From: an uncultured Selenomonadales bacterium
GTDB taxonomy: Bacteria; Bacillota; Negativicutes; Acidaminococcales; Acidaminococcaceae
Direction: 5' to 3'
DNA length: 40,434 nt
NCBI GenBank assembly: GCA_900314855.1
Contig: OMWZ01000017.1
Location: forward strand, 1-40,434
Shown here piece by piece: positions 1 to 7,181 of the stretch; the first letter of the stretch is position 1; every line of letters starts with the position of its first letter. The notes below the pieces were generated by a model. The model saw nothing but the letters and a program-made list of their open reading frames with translations, was not told where the DNA came from and searched no databases. A program made the translations under genes and the position numbers.

Positions 1-81
1 GGTCGTTTTGCCATGATCGACGTGTCCGATCGTGCCGATATTGACATGCGGTTTCGTTCTCTCGAAATGAGCCTTTGCCAT
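1..81 (-). CDS. tuf: Elongation factor Tu, N-terminal fragment
   Basis: The gene runs off the left edge; only the first 27 codons are present. The minus-strand translation begins [20 protein letters not shown] and continues VDHGKTT, which is the EF-Tu start and its P-loop [10 protein letters not shown]-Tu is the GTPase that delivers aminoacyl-tRNA to the ribosome. The start is fixed by a strong AAGGAGG ribosome binding site at about 90-96. It lies directly downstream of a tRNA operon, the arrangement known for tufB loci, but here a terminator separates the two. Confidence 0.97.
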   Translation of the reverse strand, partial: MAKAHFERTKPHVNIGTIGHVDHGKTT

Positions 82-143
82 TTTTTCTTCCTCCTTAGTC
101 CTGCGGACCTCCTCGCCAAAAGACGGCGTCCAGATACACAGAT

Positions 144-152
144 ACTATACCA
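144..152 (-). promoter_or_regulatory. Probable extended -10 promoter of tuf
   Basis: Minus-strand TGG-TATAGT is an extended -10 element (TATAGT at 149-144), about 60 nt before the tuf start codon. No convincing -35 hexamer is seen at 17-18 bp. It follows the tRNA-operon terminator, so tuf needs a promoter here. Confidence 0.45.
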
Positions 153-208
153 CAAAAAGCGCCTGGCAGGATACCTTTTTTGCGAAATTCCCGTTCCGTC
201 AAACGGGC

Positions 209-240
209 AAAAAAAAAGCCTCATAGTCATGAGGTTTTTT
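209..240 (-). terminator. Terminator of the tRNA operon
   Basis: CCTCAT (219-224) pairs with ATGAGG (229-234) around a four-base loop. Runs of A and T flank it on both sides, so on the minus strand the hairpin is followed by a long U-tract. It lies just after the elongator tRNA-Met and before tuf. Confidence 0.75.
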
Positions 241-246
241 GAAATA

Positions 247-323
247 TGGTGGCGGCACAGGGATTTGAACCCCGGACACAGCGGGTATGAACCGCTTGCT
301 CTAGCCAACTGAGCTATGCCGCC
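247..323 (-). tRNA. tRNA-Met (CAU), elongator
   Basis: A full cloverleaf with encoded CCA is seen on the minus strand. The seven-base acceptor GGCGGCA pairs fully with TGCCGCC, and the anticodon loop TTCATAC reads CAU. Because the 1-72 pair is G-C rather than the C-A mismatch of initiators, it is the elongator species (or an Ile tRNA with a modified CAU, which cannot be excluded by eye). It is the last tRNA of the operon before tuf. Confidence 0.9.
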
Positions 324-329
324 AACTTA

Positions 330-405
<76 letters not shown>

Positions 406-414
406 GTTCTATCA

Positions 415-490
<76 letters not shown>

Positions 491-540
491 ATGAGATGGT
501 GGAGAGGGTTGGACGGGAACCTCTCCATGAAGTTATCTAC

Positions 541-616
541 TGGAGCTGACAATAGGAATCGAACCTACAACCTACGGTTTACAAAACCGTTGCTCTGCCA
601 ATTGAGCTATGCCAGC
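541..616 (-). tRNA. tRNA-Thr (UGU)
   Basis: This is the first tRNA of the operon. Acceptor GCTGGCA pairs with TGTCAGC with one G-U pair, the anticodon loop TTTGTAA reads UGU, and CCA is encoded. A 50-nt spacer (491-540) separates it from tRNA-fMet. Confidence 0.95.
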
Positions 617-636
617 AGCAATTCGTGACATGTAGT

Positions 637-665
637 ATATTACAACACCAGCTCGTGTTTGTCAA
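637..665 (-). promoter_or_regulatory. Promoter of the tRNA operon
   Basis: On the minus strand TTGACA (665-660), a 17-bp spacer and TAATAT (642-637) form a near-consensus housekeeping promoter about 20 nt before the first tRNA. Confidence 0.8.
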
Positions 666-696
666 CCCATTTTTCGTCAAAATCCTCACGGGAGGG

Positions 697-737
697 AAAA
701 AAGAAAAAGCCGATCCGACTGGACAGGACGAATCGGC
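697..737 (-). terminator. Terminator after uppP
   Basis: GCCGATTCG (737-729) pairs with CGGATCGGC (717-709), a 9-bp stem with one G-U pair, followed on the minus strand by a T-rich run. It lies 10 nt beyond the uppP stop. Confidence 0.8.
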
Positions 738-746
738 CCATGTGAC

Positions 747-1547
747 TCACAAGAAATAGAACAGCACCACGGCGGCCAGCAGGATCCGGTAGACAGAAAA
801 GGCCGTCAGGGTCGAGTTTTTCAGGAACTTCAGGAACCAGAGGACGGAAATATAGGCCGTCACAAAAGCCGTCACAAACCCGATGGCCAGTTCCGCGGCT
901 CCCCCGTTGCCCAGCTTGTCCAGATTCTTGAACAGGTCGAACAGGCAGGCGATAAACATGAGAGGGACGGCCATGAGGAAGGTGTACTGGGCCGCCACGT
1001 TGCGCCCGACACCGGCCAGCATGGCGCCGGCCATGGTGGATCCGCTGCGGGAAAAACCCGGCCACAAGGCCAGCAGCTGGTAGAATCCGACGACCAGGCA
1101 CTGCTTCAGGCTCATCTTGTCGATGTCCTGTACGAGGGACGCGTCGCGGGGTCCCATCTTCTTTTCCGCGTATATCATCAGCAAGGCTCCAAGAACCAGG
1201 CCAAAGACCGCCGTAAAGGGCGAGAACAGATATGTCTTGATATATTCGTGGGCCAGGAACCCGACGACGCAGACGGGCAGCATGCCCATGGCGACGTGCC
1301 AGACGCTAAGTCCTTTGTGGGTATCCCAGCCGTCCTTCGTCAAAAAGCGTCTGAACCGGTCTTTGTAGATAAAGATGATGGACAGGATTGCCCCCAGCTG
1401 GATAAAGACGTCGAATAGGGCCGCAAAGTCTCCCGTGAAGCCCAGCATATGGCCGACAATAATCATGTGGGCCGTCGAGGACACAGGGATAAACTCCGTC
1501 AGTCCTTCGACGCAGCCGACAATGACGGCTATCAGATAATCGCTCAT
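747..1547 (-). CDS. uppP: Undecaprenyl-diphosphate phosphatase
   Basis: A 266-residue polytopic membrane protein of the UppP/BacA family, which removes a phosphate from undecaprenyl pyrophosphate to recycle the lipid carrier for peptidoglycan and other envelope polymers; the family also confers bacitracin tolerance. Two family motifs are visible: EGLTEFIPVSSTAH at residues 14-27, with its glutamates, serines and histidine, and PGFSRSGST at 163-171 with the conserved arginine. Length is typical. It is monocistronic, with its own promoter at 1631-1658 and a terminator at 697-737. The ATG is preceded by AAGGAG. Confidence 0.95.
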   Translation of the reverse strand: MSDYLIAVIVGCVEGLTEFIPVSSTAHMIIVGHMLGFTGDFAALFDVFIQLGAILSIIFIYKDRFRRFLTKDGWDTHKGLSVWHVAMGMLPVCVVGFLAHEYIKTYLFSPFTAVFGLVLGALLMIYAEKKMGPRDASLVQDIDKMSLKQCLVVGFYQLLALWPGFSRSGSTMAGAMLAGVGRNVAAQYTFLMAVPLMFIACLFDLFKNLDKLGNGGAAELAIGFVTAFVTAYISVLWFLKFLKNSTLTAFSVYRILLAAVVLFYFL

Positions 1548-1630
1548 GGTATCTCCTTGTCAAATTGGGAATGGCAGGGTCCCACGGCCGCAGCAGGTCT
1601 GCGTCCCGCCGGTACGCTGCATATGCTACT

Positions 1631-1658
1631 ATTATACACGCTTCCCCGTCCGATTCAA
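1631..1658 (-). promoter_or_regulatory. Promoter of uppP
   Basis: Minus-strand TTGAAT (1658-1653), 16 bp, TATAAT (1636-1631). A leader of about 80 nt follows before the uppP ATG. Confidence 0.65.
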
Positions 1659-1703
1659 GGTGTGTTTCGTAAACATTTTTTAAACGACACGGGCAAAGAC
1701 GCC

Positions 1704-1743
1704 ACAAAAAAATCCCCCGGTACCAGACCCGTACCGGGGGATT
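1704..1743 (-). terminator. Terminator after pfkA
   Basis: A 13-bp perfect stem (AATCCCCCGGTAC at 1711-1723 with 1731-1743) has a 7-nt loop and is followed on the minus strand by a run of U. It lies about 140 nt past the pfkA stop. A second GC-rich inverted repeat (1752-1778, GGGAC...GTCCC with inner CCGCC/GGCGG) lies between the pfkA stop and this terminator and has no U-tract. Nothing else is seen between 1548 and 1884. Confidence 0.85.
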
Positions 1744-1884
1744 GGAATCCAGGGACACCGCCGCAGGGCGGCGGTCCCGGGAATCATGAGGAACCGCAAA
1801 AAGACGATACAGAATTATTAATTAGGAAGAAACCCGAAAGCAGGAATCCACTTCGCCGCTGGCCTTCCTGCAGGAATCCCAGCC

Positions 1885-2991
1885 TTACTCGGTTTCGTCC
1901 CCAAAGCTGACGCCGATATACCGCGCGGCCCGGATGATTTCACTGTCCAGGGGAACCGAACGGGGGTTGGAGCCCGCTTTTTCCAGGGGAACCTGGATAA
2001 TGGAATCATTGCGCAGGGCCACCATGACGTTATAATCGCCCTTGATGATGGCTTCCACGGCCGCCACACCGTACCGGGTGCAGAGAACGCGGTCGAAGGC
2101 CGTCGGGGAACCGCCGCGCTGCAGATAGCCCAACACGGTGCAGCGGGATTCGATGCCCGTCGCTGCCTCGATTTCCTCGGCCAGTTTAAACCCGACACCA
2201 CCCAGGCGAATCGGATCGAAGCTGCCCTTGACCATGCGGGCCACGGTCATTTCACCGCCTTCCGGTTTGGATCCTTCGGCCACGACGAGGATACTGAACA
2301 TCTTGCCCTGCCGCTGCCGTTCGTGGATTTTCCGGATGATGGCTTCCATGTGGTACGGAATCTCGGGAATCAGGATGACATCCGCCCCGCCGGCCACGCC
2401 GGAATGCAGCGCGATCCAGCCGGCATACCGGCCCATAACTTCGAGGAGCATGACACGATGGTGGGACTCGGCGGTCGTATGCAGACGGTCCAAGGCTTCC
2501 GTTGCCATGGACACCGCCGTATCGAACCCGAAGGTCCGCTCCGTACAGGGCAGATCGTTGTCAATCGTCTTGGGCACGCCGACGACTTTGACGCCGCACT
2601 CCCGGGCCAGCTGGGACCCGATAGCAAGGCTGCCGTCGCCGCCGATGACGATGAGGGTCTCAATGCCGCGCCGGGCAAGATTCTTCATGACCGTTTCCCG
2701 TTCGTCCGTATAGGTAATCGTGCCATCCTTGTGTTCGTGGGCAAACCGGAAGGGATTGTCCCGGTTCGTCGTCCCCAGGACCGTGCCGCCGCGGGGCAGG
2801 ATGCCGGAGACATCCTGATAGGTCAGCAATTTCATATTGTCGTTGACCAGCCCGTTGAAACCGTTTTCGATCCCATAAATCTGGAATCCGTAACGGAGGG
2901 CCGATTTCACGACCGCGTTCAAGACGGCGTTCAAGCCGGGGCAGTCGCCGCCACCGGTCAGGACCGCCAGTGTACCTTTCGAATTAATCAT
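1885..2991 (-). CDS. pfkA: 6-phosphofructokinase
   Basis: A 368-residue phosphofructokinase that phosphorylates fructose 6-phosphate in glycolysis. Visible motifs, counting from the ATG at 2991, are GGGDCPGLN near residue 13, GGDGS at 117-121, PKTIDND at 140-146 and GRYAG in the middle. The glycine of GGDG favours ATP, while the lysine of PKTIDND is the residue typical of pyrophosphate-type and group III enzymes; this mix suggests a group III enzyme, probably using ATP. An upstream TTG at 3006 keeps the frame, but its purine-rich site is too close, so the ATG is preferred. It follows the BrxF-like gene by 48 nt, probably in one transcript. Confidence 0.92.
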   Translation of the reverse strand: MINSKGTLAVLTGGGDCPGLNAVLNAVVKSALRYGFQIYGIENGFNGLVNDNMKLLTYQDVSGILPRGGTVLGTTNRDNPFRFAHEHKDGTITYTDERETVMKNLARRGIETLIVIGGDGSLAIGSQLARECGVKVVGVPKTIDNDLPCTERTFGFDTAVSMATEALDRLHTTAESHHRVMLLEVMGRYAGWIALHSGVAGGADVILIPEIPYHMEAIIRKIHERQRQGKMFSILVVAEGSKPEGGEMTVARMVKGSFDPIRLGGVGFKLAEEIEAATGIESRCTVLGYLQRGGSPTAFDRVLCTRYGVAAVEAIIKGDYNVMVALRNDSIIQVPLEKAGSNPRSVPLDSEIIRAARYIGVSFGDETE

Positions 2992-3039
2992 ATGCCTGCC
3001 TGTCAAAATCCTTTGTCCATTGAGAAAGAGACGCCGCCC

Positions 3040-3501
3040 TTATTCCACGTTCCAGACCGTAAAGCCGTCGACGGGGATACGAATGGATTCCGTGCCGTCA
3101 AACTTGTCGTAGCACAAGGTGCCGTCCTTCACATAGCCGGGCCAGGCAGCGACGAGAATATATTTTTCGCCCAGTTTCTTCAGCAGGGCGCCTACGTCCA
3201 GACGAAAGACGGGAACAAAGAGAGTCTGCAGACGATCCAGCAGGATCACGTCGGAGTTGTAGCTGGCCAGCGTCGCATCCATCAGTTCGGGAGCCTTTTC
3301 CATGCGTTCTTCGCCGGGTACCGCCAGGAATTCTTCGCTGATCAGCATACGGCAATCCACATAATCCCATTTCTTGTCTTCCGCGGCTTCGCGCAACACC
3401 TTGCTCTTGCCGCTGCCAGGCTTGCCCGTGACGAAAACGACGCCACCTTTGTTGGCTTTCGCTGCTTCGACGACTTTTTCGAATTCTTCAGTTTGACTCA
3501 T
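3040..3501 (-). CDS. BrxF-like small P-loop ATPase, orphan
   Basis: A 153-residue single-domain P-loop protein. It has a Walker A GKPGSGKS at residues 26-33, a Walker B-like run VILLDR at 85-90, then a short helix and AAWPG at 118-122 before DGTLCY. This order, the ARxxA-free short length and the AAW-G-x(4)-G-L-x-Y tail match, from memory, BrxF of type 3 BREX phage-defence systems. No other BREX gene (brxC, pglX, pglZ, brxA, brxHII) is nearby: neighbours are sigH and pfkA. The ATG at 3501 is chosen because GGGAGG lies 8 nt upstream; an in-frame ATG at 3507 is too close to it. It could instead be an unrelated nucleotide-binding protein with a housekeeping job. Confidence 0.7.
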   Translation of the reverse strand: MSQTEEFEKVVEAAKANKGGVVFVTGKPGSGKSKVLREAAEDKKWDYVDCRMLISEEFLAVPGEERMEKAPELMDATLASYNSDVILLDRLQTLFVPVFRLDVGALLKKLGEKYILVAAWPGYVKDGTLCYDKFDGTESIRIPVDGFTVWNVE

Positions 3502-3590
3502 GATCATAACCTCCCTGGTCTGTGCCGACCTAGTTTTTGCTTCCCTGGTCCTGGTAGTGCTTCTTGCTTGTTAGTATTCGCCGGAACTGG

Positions 3591-3628
3591 AAAAAATCCT
3601 TTTACGGCGAGCCTAAAACCGGGATTTT
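3591..3628 (-). terminator. Terminator after sigH
   Basis: AAAATCC/GGATTTT closes a stem that continues as TTTTA/TAAAA around a 9-nt loop, with a 3-nt bulge, and is followed by a U-run on the minus strand. A further hairpin (GTGAAAC with GTTTCAC, 3629-3656) lies between it and the sigH stop. No clear promoter for the BrxF-like gene was found in 3510-3590. Confidence 0.75.
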
Positions 3629-3660
3629 GTGAAACCGCCTGTCGAGGTGTTTCACATTTA

Positions 3661-4416
3661 TCACAATTCCCTTTTCGCGCCGCTTTCTTCGTGCCCGCTT
3701 CCTGTTTTCCGCTCCTTCTTCCGTTTGTCCATACTGAGGAAGTGCGTATACAGGGAGTCGATTTCCAAATCGTCGGCGTGTGTTTCCTTGTATTTTTCCA
3801 CCTTGCGTTTAACCCGCTGCAAGGCGTTGTCGATGGACTTGATATGGCGGTTCAGTTCCGCCGCCGTTTCCTGGTACGACTTGCCGTCCAGGTAGTTCAT
3901 AAACACTTCCCATTCCAAATCACTCAGGATGTCGTTCATCTTGGTCTTGATTTCCGTGAACTCTTCCTTGCGGATAATCATCTCCTCCGGGTTGACCGTC
4001 TTGACTCCCGTGGGCAGCACATCCAGGAGAGTGCGGTCCGAATCGGTCTCGAAAATCGGCTTGTTGAGAGAGATGTAAGAATTGAGGGGAATGTGCTTTT
4101 GCCGCGTCGCCGTCTTGATGGCCGTAATGATTTGCCGCGTCGCGCACAATTCCGCGAAAGCGCGGAAGCTAGACTGTTTGTCGCCCTTAAAGTCGCGGAT
4201 GGCCTTGTAGAGGCCAATCATGCCTTCCTGGACGATGTCTTCCCGTTCAGCGCCGACAAGGAAATAGCTCTTCGCCTTTCCCCGCACGAAATTGCGATAC
4301 TTATGGAGCAGGTACTCCTGGGCCGTCACGTTTCCTTCGGTATTGGCCAGGGCGACGATTTCCTCGTCCGTGAGGCCCGCAAAACGGGAATAGGGGTCCT
4401 TGCCTTGTTCGCTCAT
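3661..4416 (-). CDS. sigH: RNA polymerase sigma factor SigH
   Basis: A 251-residue sigma-70 family protein matching SigH, the alternative sigma factor at the end of this cluster in Bacillus, where it serves the transition state, competence and sporulation. Region 2 is visible as VGAEREDIVQEGMIGLYKAI with the downstream FRAFAELCATRQII, and region 4 as SYQETAAELNRHIKSIDNAL. The C terminus carries an extra basic tail of about 25 residues (DKRKKERKTGSGHEESGA). The ATG at 4416 has AAAGGA 7 nt upstream; longer in-frame starts lack a site. It has its own promoter (4463-4492) in the gap after rae1. Confidence 0.92.
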   Translation of the reverse strand: MSEQGKDPYSRFAGLTDEEIVALANTEGNVTAQEYLLHKYRNFVRGKAKSYFLVGAEREDIVQEGMIGLYKAIRDFKGDKQSSFRAFAELCATRQIITAIKTATRQKHIPLNSYISLNKPIFETDSDRTLLDVLPTGVKTVNPEEMIIRKEEFTEIKTKMNDILSDLEWEVFMNYLDGKSYQETAAELNRHIKSIDNALQRVKRKVEKYKETHADDLEIDSLYTHFLSMDKRKKERKTGSGHEESGAKREL

Positions 4417-4462
4417 TCGTCGTTCCTTTCCCGCAGGATCATAGGGCCTGCGGCGTATCAAC

Positions 4463-4492
4463 ATTATACTAAATCGCAATGGATGGCGTCAA
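4463..4492 (-). promoter_or_regulatory. Promoter of sigH
   Basis: Minus-strand TTGACG (4492-4487), 18 bp, TATAAT (4468-4463), in the gap between rae1 and sigH. It lets sigH be expressed apart from the upstream cluster. Confidence 0.75.
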
Positions 4493-4503
4493 CAAGACGG
4501 CTT

Positions 4504-5019
4504 TCACCGGCGGCGCAGGGCCTCCAGATGCCGGGCCACGCTGTCCTCGATGCGGCCGCCCAGCTCCCGCCGGCCCAGACTGCCCGGCAGGCGGGCCACC
4601 CCTTCGGCGATCTGCTGTTTCGTCTTCCCATAGATGGCCCGGAATTCCCGGGCGGAAATGCGGAGCCCGCCGGAACCGAGGACCATATCCTGTTCCGCCT
4701 TGTCGCTCGTCACGACGAAAAGGCGGCAGTCCCCACGCCGGGCCATCTGGTAGGCGGCGCGCTCAATCCAGCTGTCCGCCGTTTCGTGTTCGGCCGTATA
4801 GACCACCCGCAGGGGGCCGATCCACTCGGTTTCTTCCCCGCCCGGTACGTCCATGGCATCATAGACAAGCGTACCGTCGCAACCGTGGAAAGCCACGAAT
4901 TCGGACAGTTGGTGGGCCAGCAGGTCCCGGGCGTGTTCCAGGTCTTTCTCCCGGATGTCCTTGAATTCCTGCCAGTAGTTGATGACGTTGTACCCGTCGA
5001 TCAGATAAATTTCTTTCAT
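4504..5019 (-). CDS. rae1: NYN-domain ribosome-dependent mRNA endonuclease Rae1 (YacP)
   Basis: A 171-residue PIN/NYN-fold protein of the YacP/Rae1 family, known in Bacillus to enter the ribosomal A site and cut mRNA. The NYN start LIDGYNVINYW carries the catalytic aspartate (residue 8); TAEHETADSWIER and VVTSDKAEQ supply the further acidic residues. Length is typical. Its ATG overlaps the rlmB stop as ATGA and it has only a weak ribosome binding site, so translation is probably coupled to rlmB, the usual neighbour in firmicutes. Confidence 0.9.
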   Translation of the reverse strand: MKEIYLIDGYNVINYWQEFKDIREKDLEHARDLLAHQLSEFVAFHGCDGTLVYDAMDVPGGEETEWIGPLRVVYTAEHETADSWIERAAYQMARRGDCRLFVVTSDKAEQDMVLGSGGLRISAREFRAIYGKTKQQIAEGVARLPGSLGRRELGGRIEDSVARHLEALRRR

Positions 5020-5924
5020 GGCTTGCCGCCGATCCGGTCCGCTTCCGCCGCAGCAGTTTCCCGCTCCAGCTGGCGCTGCCGCACGACTTCATACAGCAGG
5101 ATGGCCCCTGCCGCGGAGGCGTTCAGGGAATTGACGCCCCCCGCCATGGGAATGCGGACAAGAATGTCGCAGGTTTCCTTGACGAGCCGCCCCAGGCCCT
5201 TGCCTTCGGCGCCGACAACGAGGACCATGGGCCCCGTCAGGCGGGCTTTGTAATAGGGCTCGCTCCCGTCCATATCGGCACCGGCCACCCAAAATCCCCT
5301 CTCCTTCAGGGACTGCAACGTCTGGCTGATGTTGCCGATGGAGACAATGGGAACGTAGCTCACGGCGCCGGCGGACACTTTGTCGACCACGGCGTTCAGG
5401 GGACTGCCATGCCGTTTCGGCAGGAGTACGCCGTGGACGCCGGCCGCATCGGCGCTGCGGATGAGGGCGCCCACGTTCTGCGGGTCCTGCAGTTCATCGA
5501 GGAGCAGCAGGAAGGGATCCTCCCCTTTTTCCGCCGCCCGGGCCAGGGCGTCTTCCAGCGTGGAAAACGCGACCGGCGCCGCTAGGGCGGCTACCCCCTG
5601 GTGCCGGATCCCGCCGGCCAGCTGGTCCAGCTTTTCCGGCCGGGCCGCTTCGACGGGGACGCCCCGTTCCTTCGCCAGCGCCTGGATTTTGGCAATGCTG
5701 CCTCCCTGGACGCCGGCGCGCAGGTAGATCTTGTTCAGGGAACGGCCGCTCTGCAGGGCTTCCGTCACGGCGTTGCGGCCCGCGATAACCCCCTCTGCCG
5801 GCCCCGTTTCGCCCTGACGGGGGCGCGCCAGCCGGACCTCGCGAGGGTCCCTTCCTTCCGCGTTCCGGGTCTTGCGGCCTGCGGACCGCGGCGCCGGACG
5901 CCAGGTATCGTGTTCTTTCGTCAT
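5016..5924 (-). CDS. rlmB: 23S rRNA 2'-O-methyltransferase, RlmB/TrmH family
   Basis: A 302-residue SPOUT (trefoil-knot) RNA methyltransferase. The first ~45 residues are a basic, low-complexity extension; the substrate-binding domain begins at GVIAGRNAVTEAL, and the SPOUT motifs follow as DPQNVGALIRSADA, VGAEGKGL and IPMAGGVNSLNASAA. RlmB methylates a conserved guanosine of 23S rRNA with S-adenosylmethionine. GAGGAAAGGG precedes the ATG. It sits between thyX and rae1 and overlaps rae1 by 4 nt. The precise target base is inferred from position in the cluster. Confidence 0.9.
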   Translation of the reverse strand: MTKEHDTWRPAPRSAGRKTRNAEGRDPREVRLARPRQGETGPAEGVIAGRNAVTEALQSGRSLNKIYLRAGVQGGSIAKIQALAKERGVPVEAARPEKLDQLAGGIRHQGVAALAAPVAFSTLEDALARAAEKGEDPFLLLLDELQDPQNVGALIRSADAAGVHGVLLPKRHGSPLNAVVDKVSAGAVSYVPIVSIGNISQTLQSLKERGFWVAGADMDGSEPYYKARLTGPMVLVVGAEGKGLGRLVKETCDILVRIPMAGGVNSLNASAAGAILLYEVVRQRQLERETAAAEADRIGGKP

Positions 5925-5934
5925 AACCCTTTCC

Positions 5935-6678
5935 TCACTCCAGGGACGGGGTCCCCGTGTCCGTCAGGAACAAGGGCGTCACGTCCTTCTTTTCCGCCTT
6001 CCAGGCCTGGACCGTCGGCAGCAGGCCGCAGCTCATCTTTCCTTCCGTGCAGATTCCGCGGGTCACGCAGTTCGGGCCCGCCGTTTCAAACAAGACCGGC
6101 GCCACCTGGCGGCACTCCCGGAGCATGCGCCACGCCAGCTCGCGGATTTCCCACTGGGCGCGGGTGCAGCAGCGGAGCGTGAAAAAGTTCAGGAGGGACC
6201 GCACGTTGAAGGTCAGGATAATCTTCGTCTCCGCCGCGTTGGGCAATACGTACCGGGCATCCTCGGCAGGAATGCCGTATTTGTCGGCCAGGTCATTATA
6301 GACATCCTGCAAGTGGCGCATGCAGGCCTCAAATTCCGCCTTGGCCGCGGGATCGGCCGCAATCGTCGGCGGCAGGACCGTTTCCATGGCGGAAGCCTTC
6401 ACATACCGCTGGGACTGCTGCTCGTAGGACGCGATGCGGTGCCGCACGAGCTGGTGCGTCAACACGCGGGACACGCCTTCGACCGCGAACGTGAACGTAA
6501 CGTGCTCTACCGTCGACAAATGACCCATGCGGACGAGCATTCGGATCATGCGGGCCGACTCTTCCGGCGTCATTTTTTCTTCCAAATCGTCAAGGCAGGC
6601 CGCCGAATAGCAAAGGCGCCCCGCCATGGCCACTACCTGCTCCGGGTCCGGCGTGTGTCGTAACAACTTGACATGCAT
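5935..6678 (-). CDS. thyX: FAD-dependent thymidylate synthase
   Basis: A 247-residue ThyX, which makes dTMP from dUMP with methylenetetrahydrofolate and FAD, independent of ThyA and without producing dihydrofolate. The signature RHRX7S is present as RHRIASYEQQS at residues 79-89, followed by QRY. The ATG at 6678 is chosen because AAAGGTG lies 7 nt upstream and the family begins about here (MHVKLL); upstream in-frame codons lie inside mrnC. It is inserted between mrnC and rlmB, a place where Bacillus has nothing; some clostridia share this order. Confidence 0.95.
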   Translation of the reverse strand: MHVKLLRHTPDPEQVVAMAGRLCYSAACLDDLEEKMTPEESARMIRMLVRMGHLSTVEHVTFTFAVEGVSRVLTHQLVRHRIASYEQQSQRYVKASAMETVLPPTIAADPAAKAEFEACMRHLQDVYNDLADKYGIPAEDARYVLPNAAETKIILTFNVRSLLNFFTLRCCTRAQWEIRELAWRMLRECRQVAPVLFETAGPNCVTRGICTEGKMSCGLLPTVQAWKAEKKDVTPLFLTDTGTPSLE

Positions 6679-6683
6679 ACTTT

Positions 6684-7181
6684 TCACCTTTCCGTTCGTT
6701 TCCCTGCTTCCGCCGACCGCCCCATGGCGTCCACAATAATGCGGAAAGCTTGTTCCATGTACGCTTCGAGCCGCTCCTCCTGGTCTGTCAGCAAGAGCCA
6801 GCCGCACAAGGTTTCGAAAGCCGTGGCGGCGCGGTACTCGTGGACCGTGGCGCTCTTGGGCACCATGGACTTGGCATTGCGGCCCCGGTGCGCTACCGCC
6901 GCTTCCTGCGGGCTCAGGGTCTCTTCCAGCTGGAGGAAGGCCTTGGCCTGCAGGACGGCCGACACGGCCCGCGCGGCAATCGTGTGGATAACCTGTACGT
7001 GGGATGAAACGGTCAGGAGCCGCAGCCGCACGTAAAAGGTAAAGACACTGTCCCCGATGAGGGCGAGGACGATGGGATTCATCTGGCCGGGATCCGGCAA
7101 GGGCCGGCCCTCTTCCCGGCAGAGCGCCAGGGCCTGTTTTTTCAGTTCCGTAAATCGTTCGAATTTCACTGTATTTTCCAC
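6684..7181 (-). CDS. mrnC: Mini-ribonuclease 3
   Basis: A 165-residue RNase III catalytic domain without the double-stranded RNA binding domain, as in Mini-III, which matures 23S rRNA ends. The motif LALIGDSVFTFYVR matches the family LAYIGDAVFxxYVR with its catalytic aspartate, and AKAFLQLEETLSPQE and a C-terminal AFRIIVDAM helix complete the fold. Two GTG starts are possible: 7181 (16 nt inside cysS) and 7169, which overlaps the cysS stop as GTGA. The latter would give 161 residues and fits coupling with cysS. Confidence 0.9.
   Translation of the reverse strand: MENTVKFERFTELKKQALALCREEGRPLPDPGQMNPIVLALIGDSVFTFYVRLRLLTVSSHVQVIHTIAARAVSAVLQAKAFLQLEETLSPQEAAVAHRGRNAKSMVPKSATVHEYRAATAFETLCGWLLLTDQEERLEAYMEQAFRIIVDAMGRSAEAGKRTER

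Noticed and set aside
13..312. A 99-codon plus-strand frame at the left end
   Set aside because: It overlaps tuf and the elongator tRNA-Met on the other strand and has no ribosome binding site.
1752..1778. A second terminator next to pfkA
   Set aside because: The inverted repeat has no U-tract on either strand; the real terminator is at 1704-1743.
3040..4416. A complete BREX defence island around the BrxF-like gene
   Set aside because: No methyltransferase, PglZ phosphatase, large ATPase or helicase gene is present; all neighbours are housekeeping genes.
2323..5253. A very long plus-strand open frame (976 codons)
   Set aside because: It lies antisense to pfkA, the BrxF-like gene, sigH, rae1 and rlmB, has no recognisable domain, and is a by-product of GC-rich codon use in the real genes.
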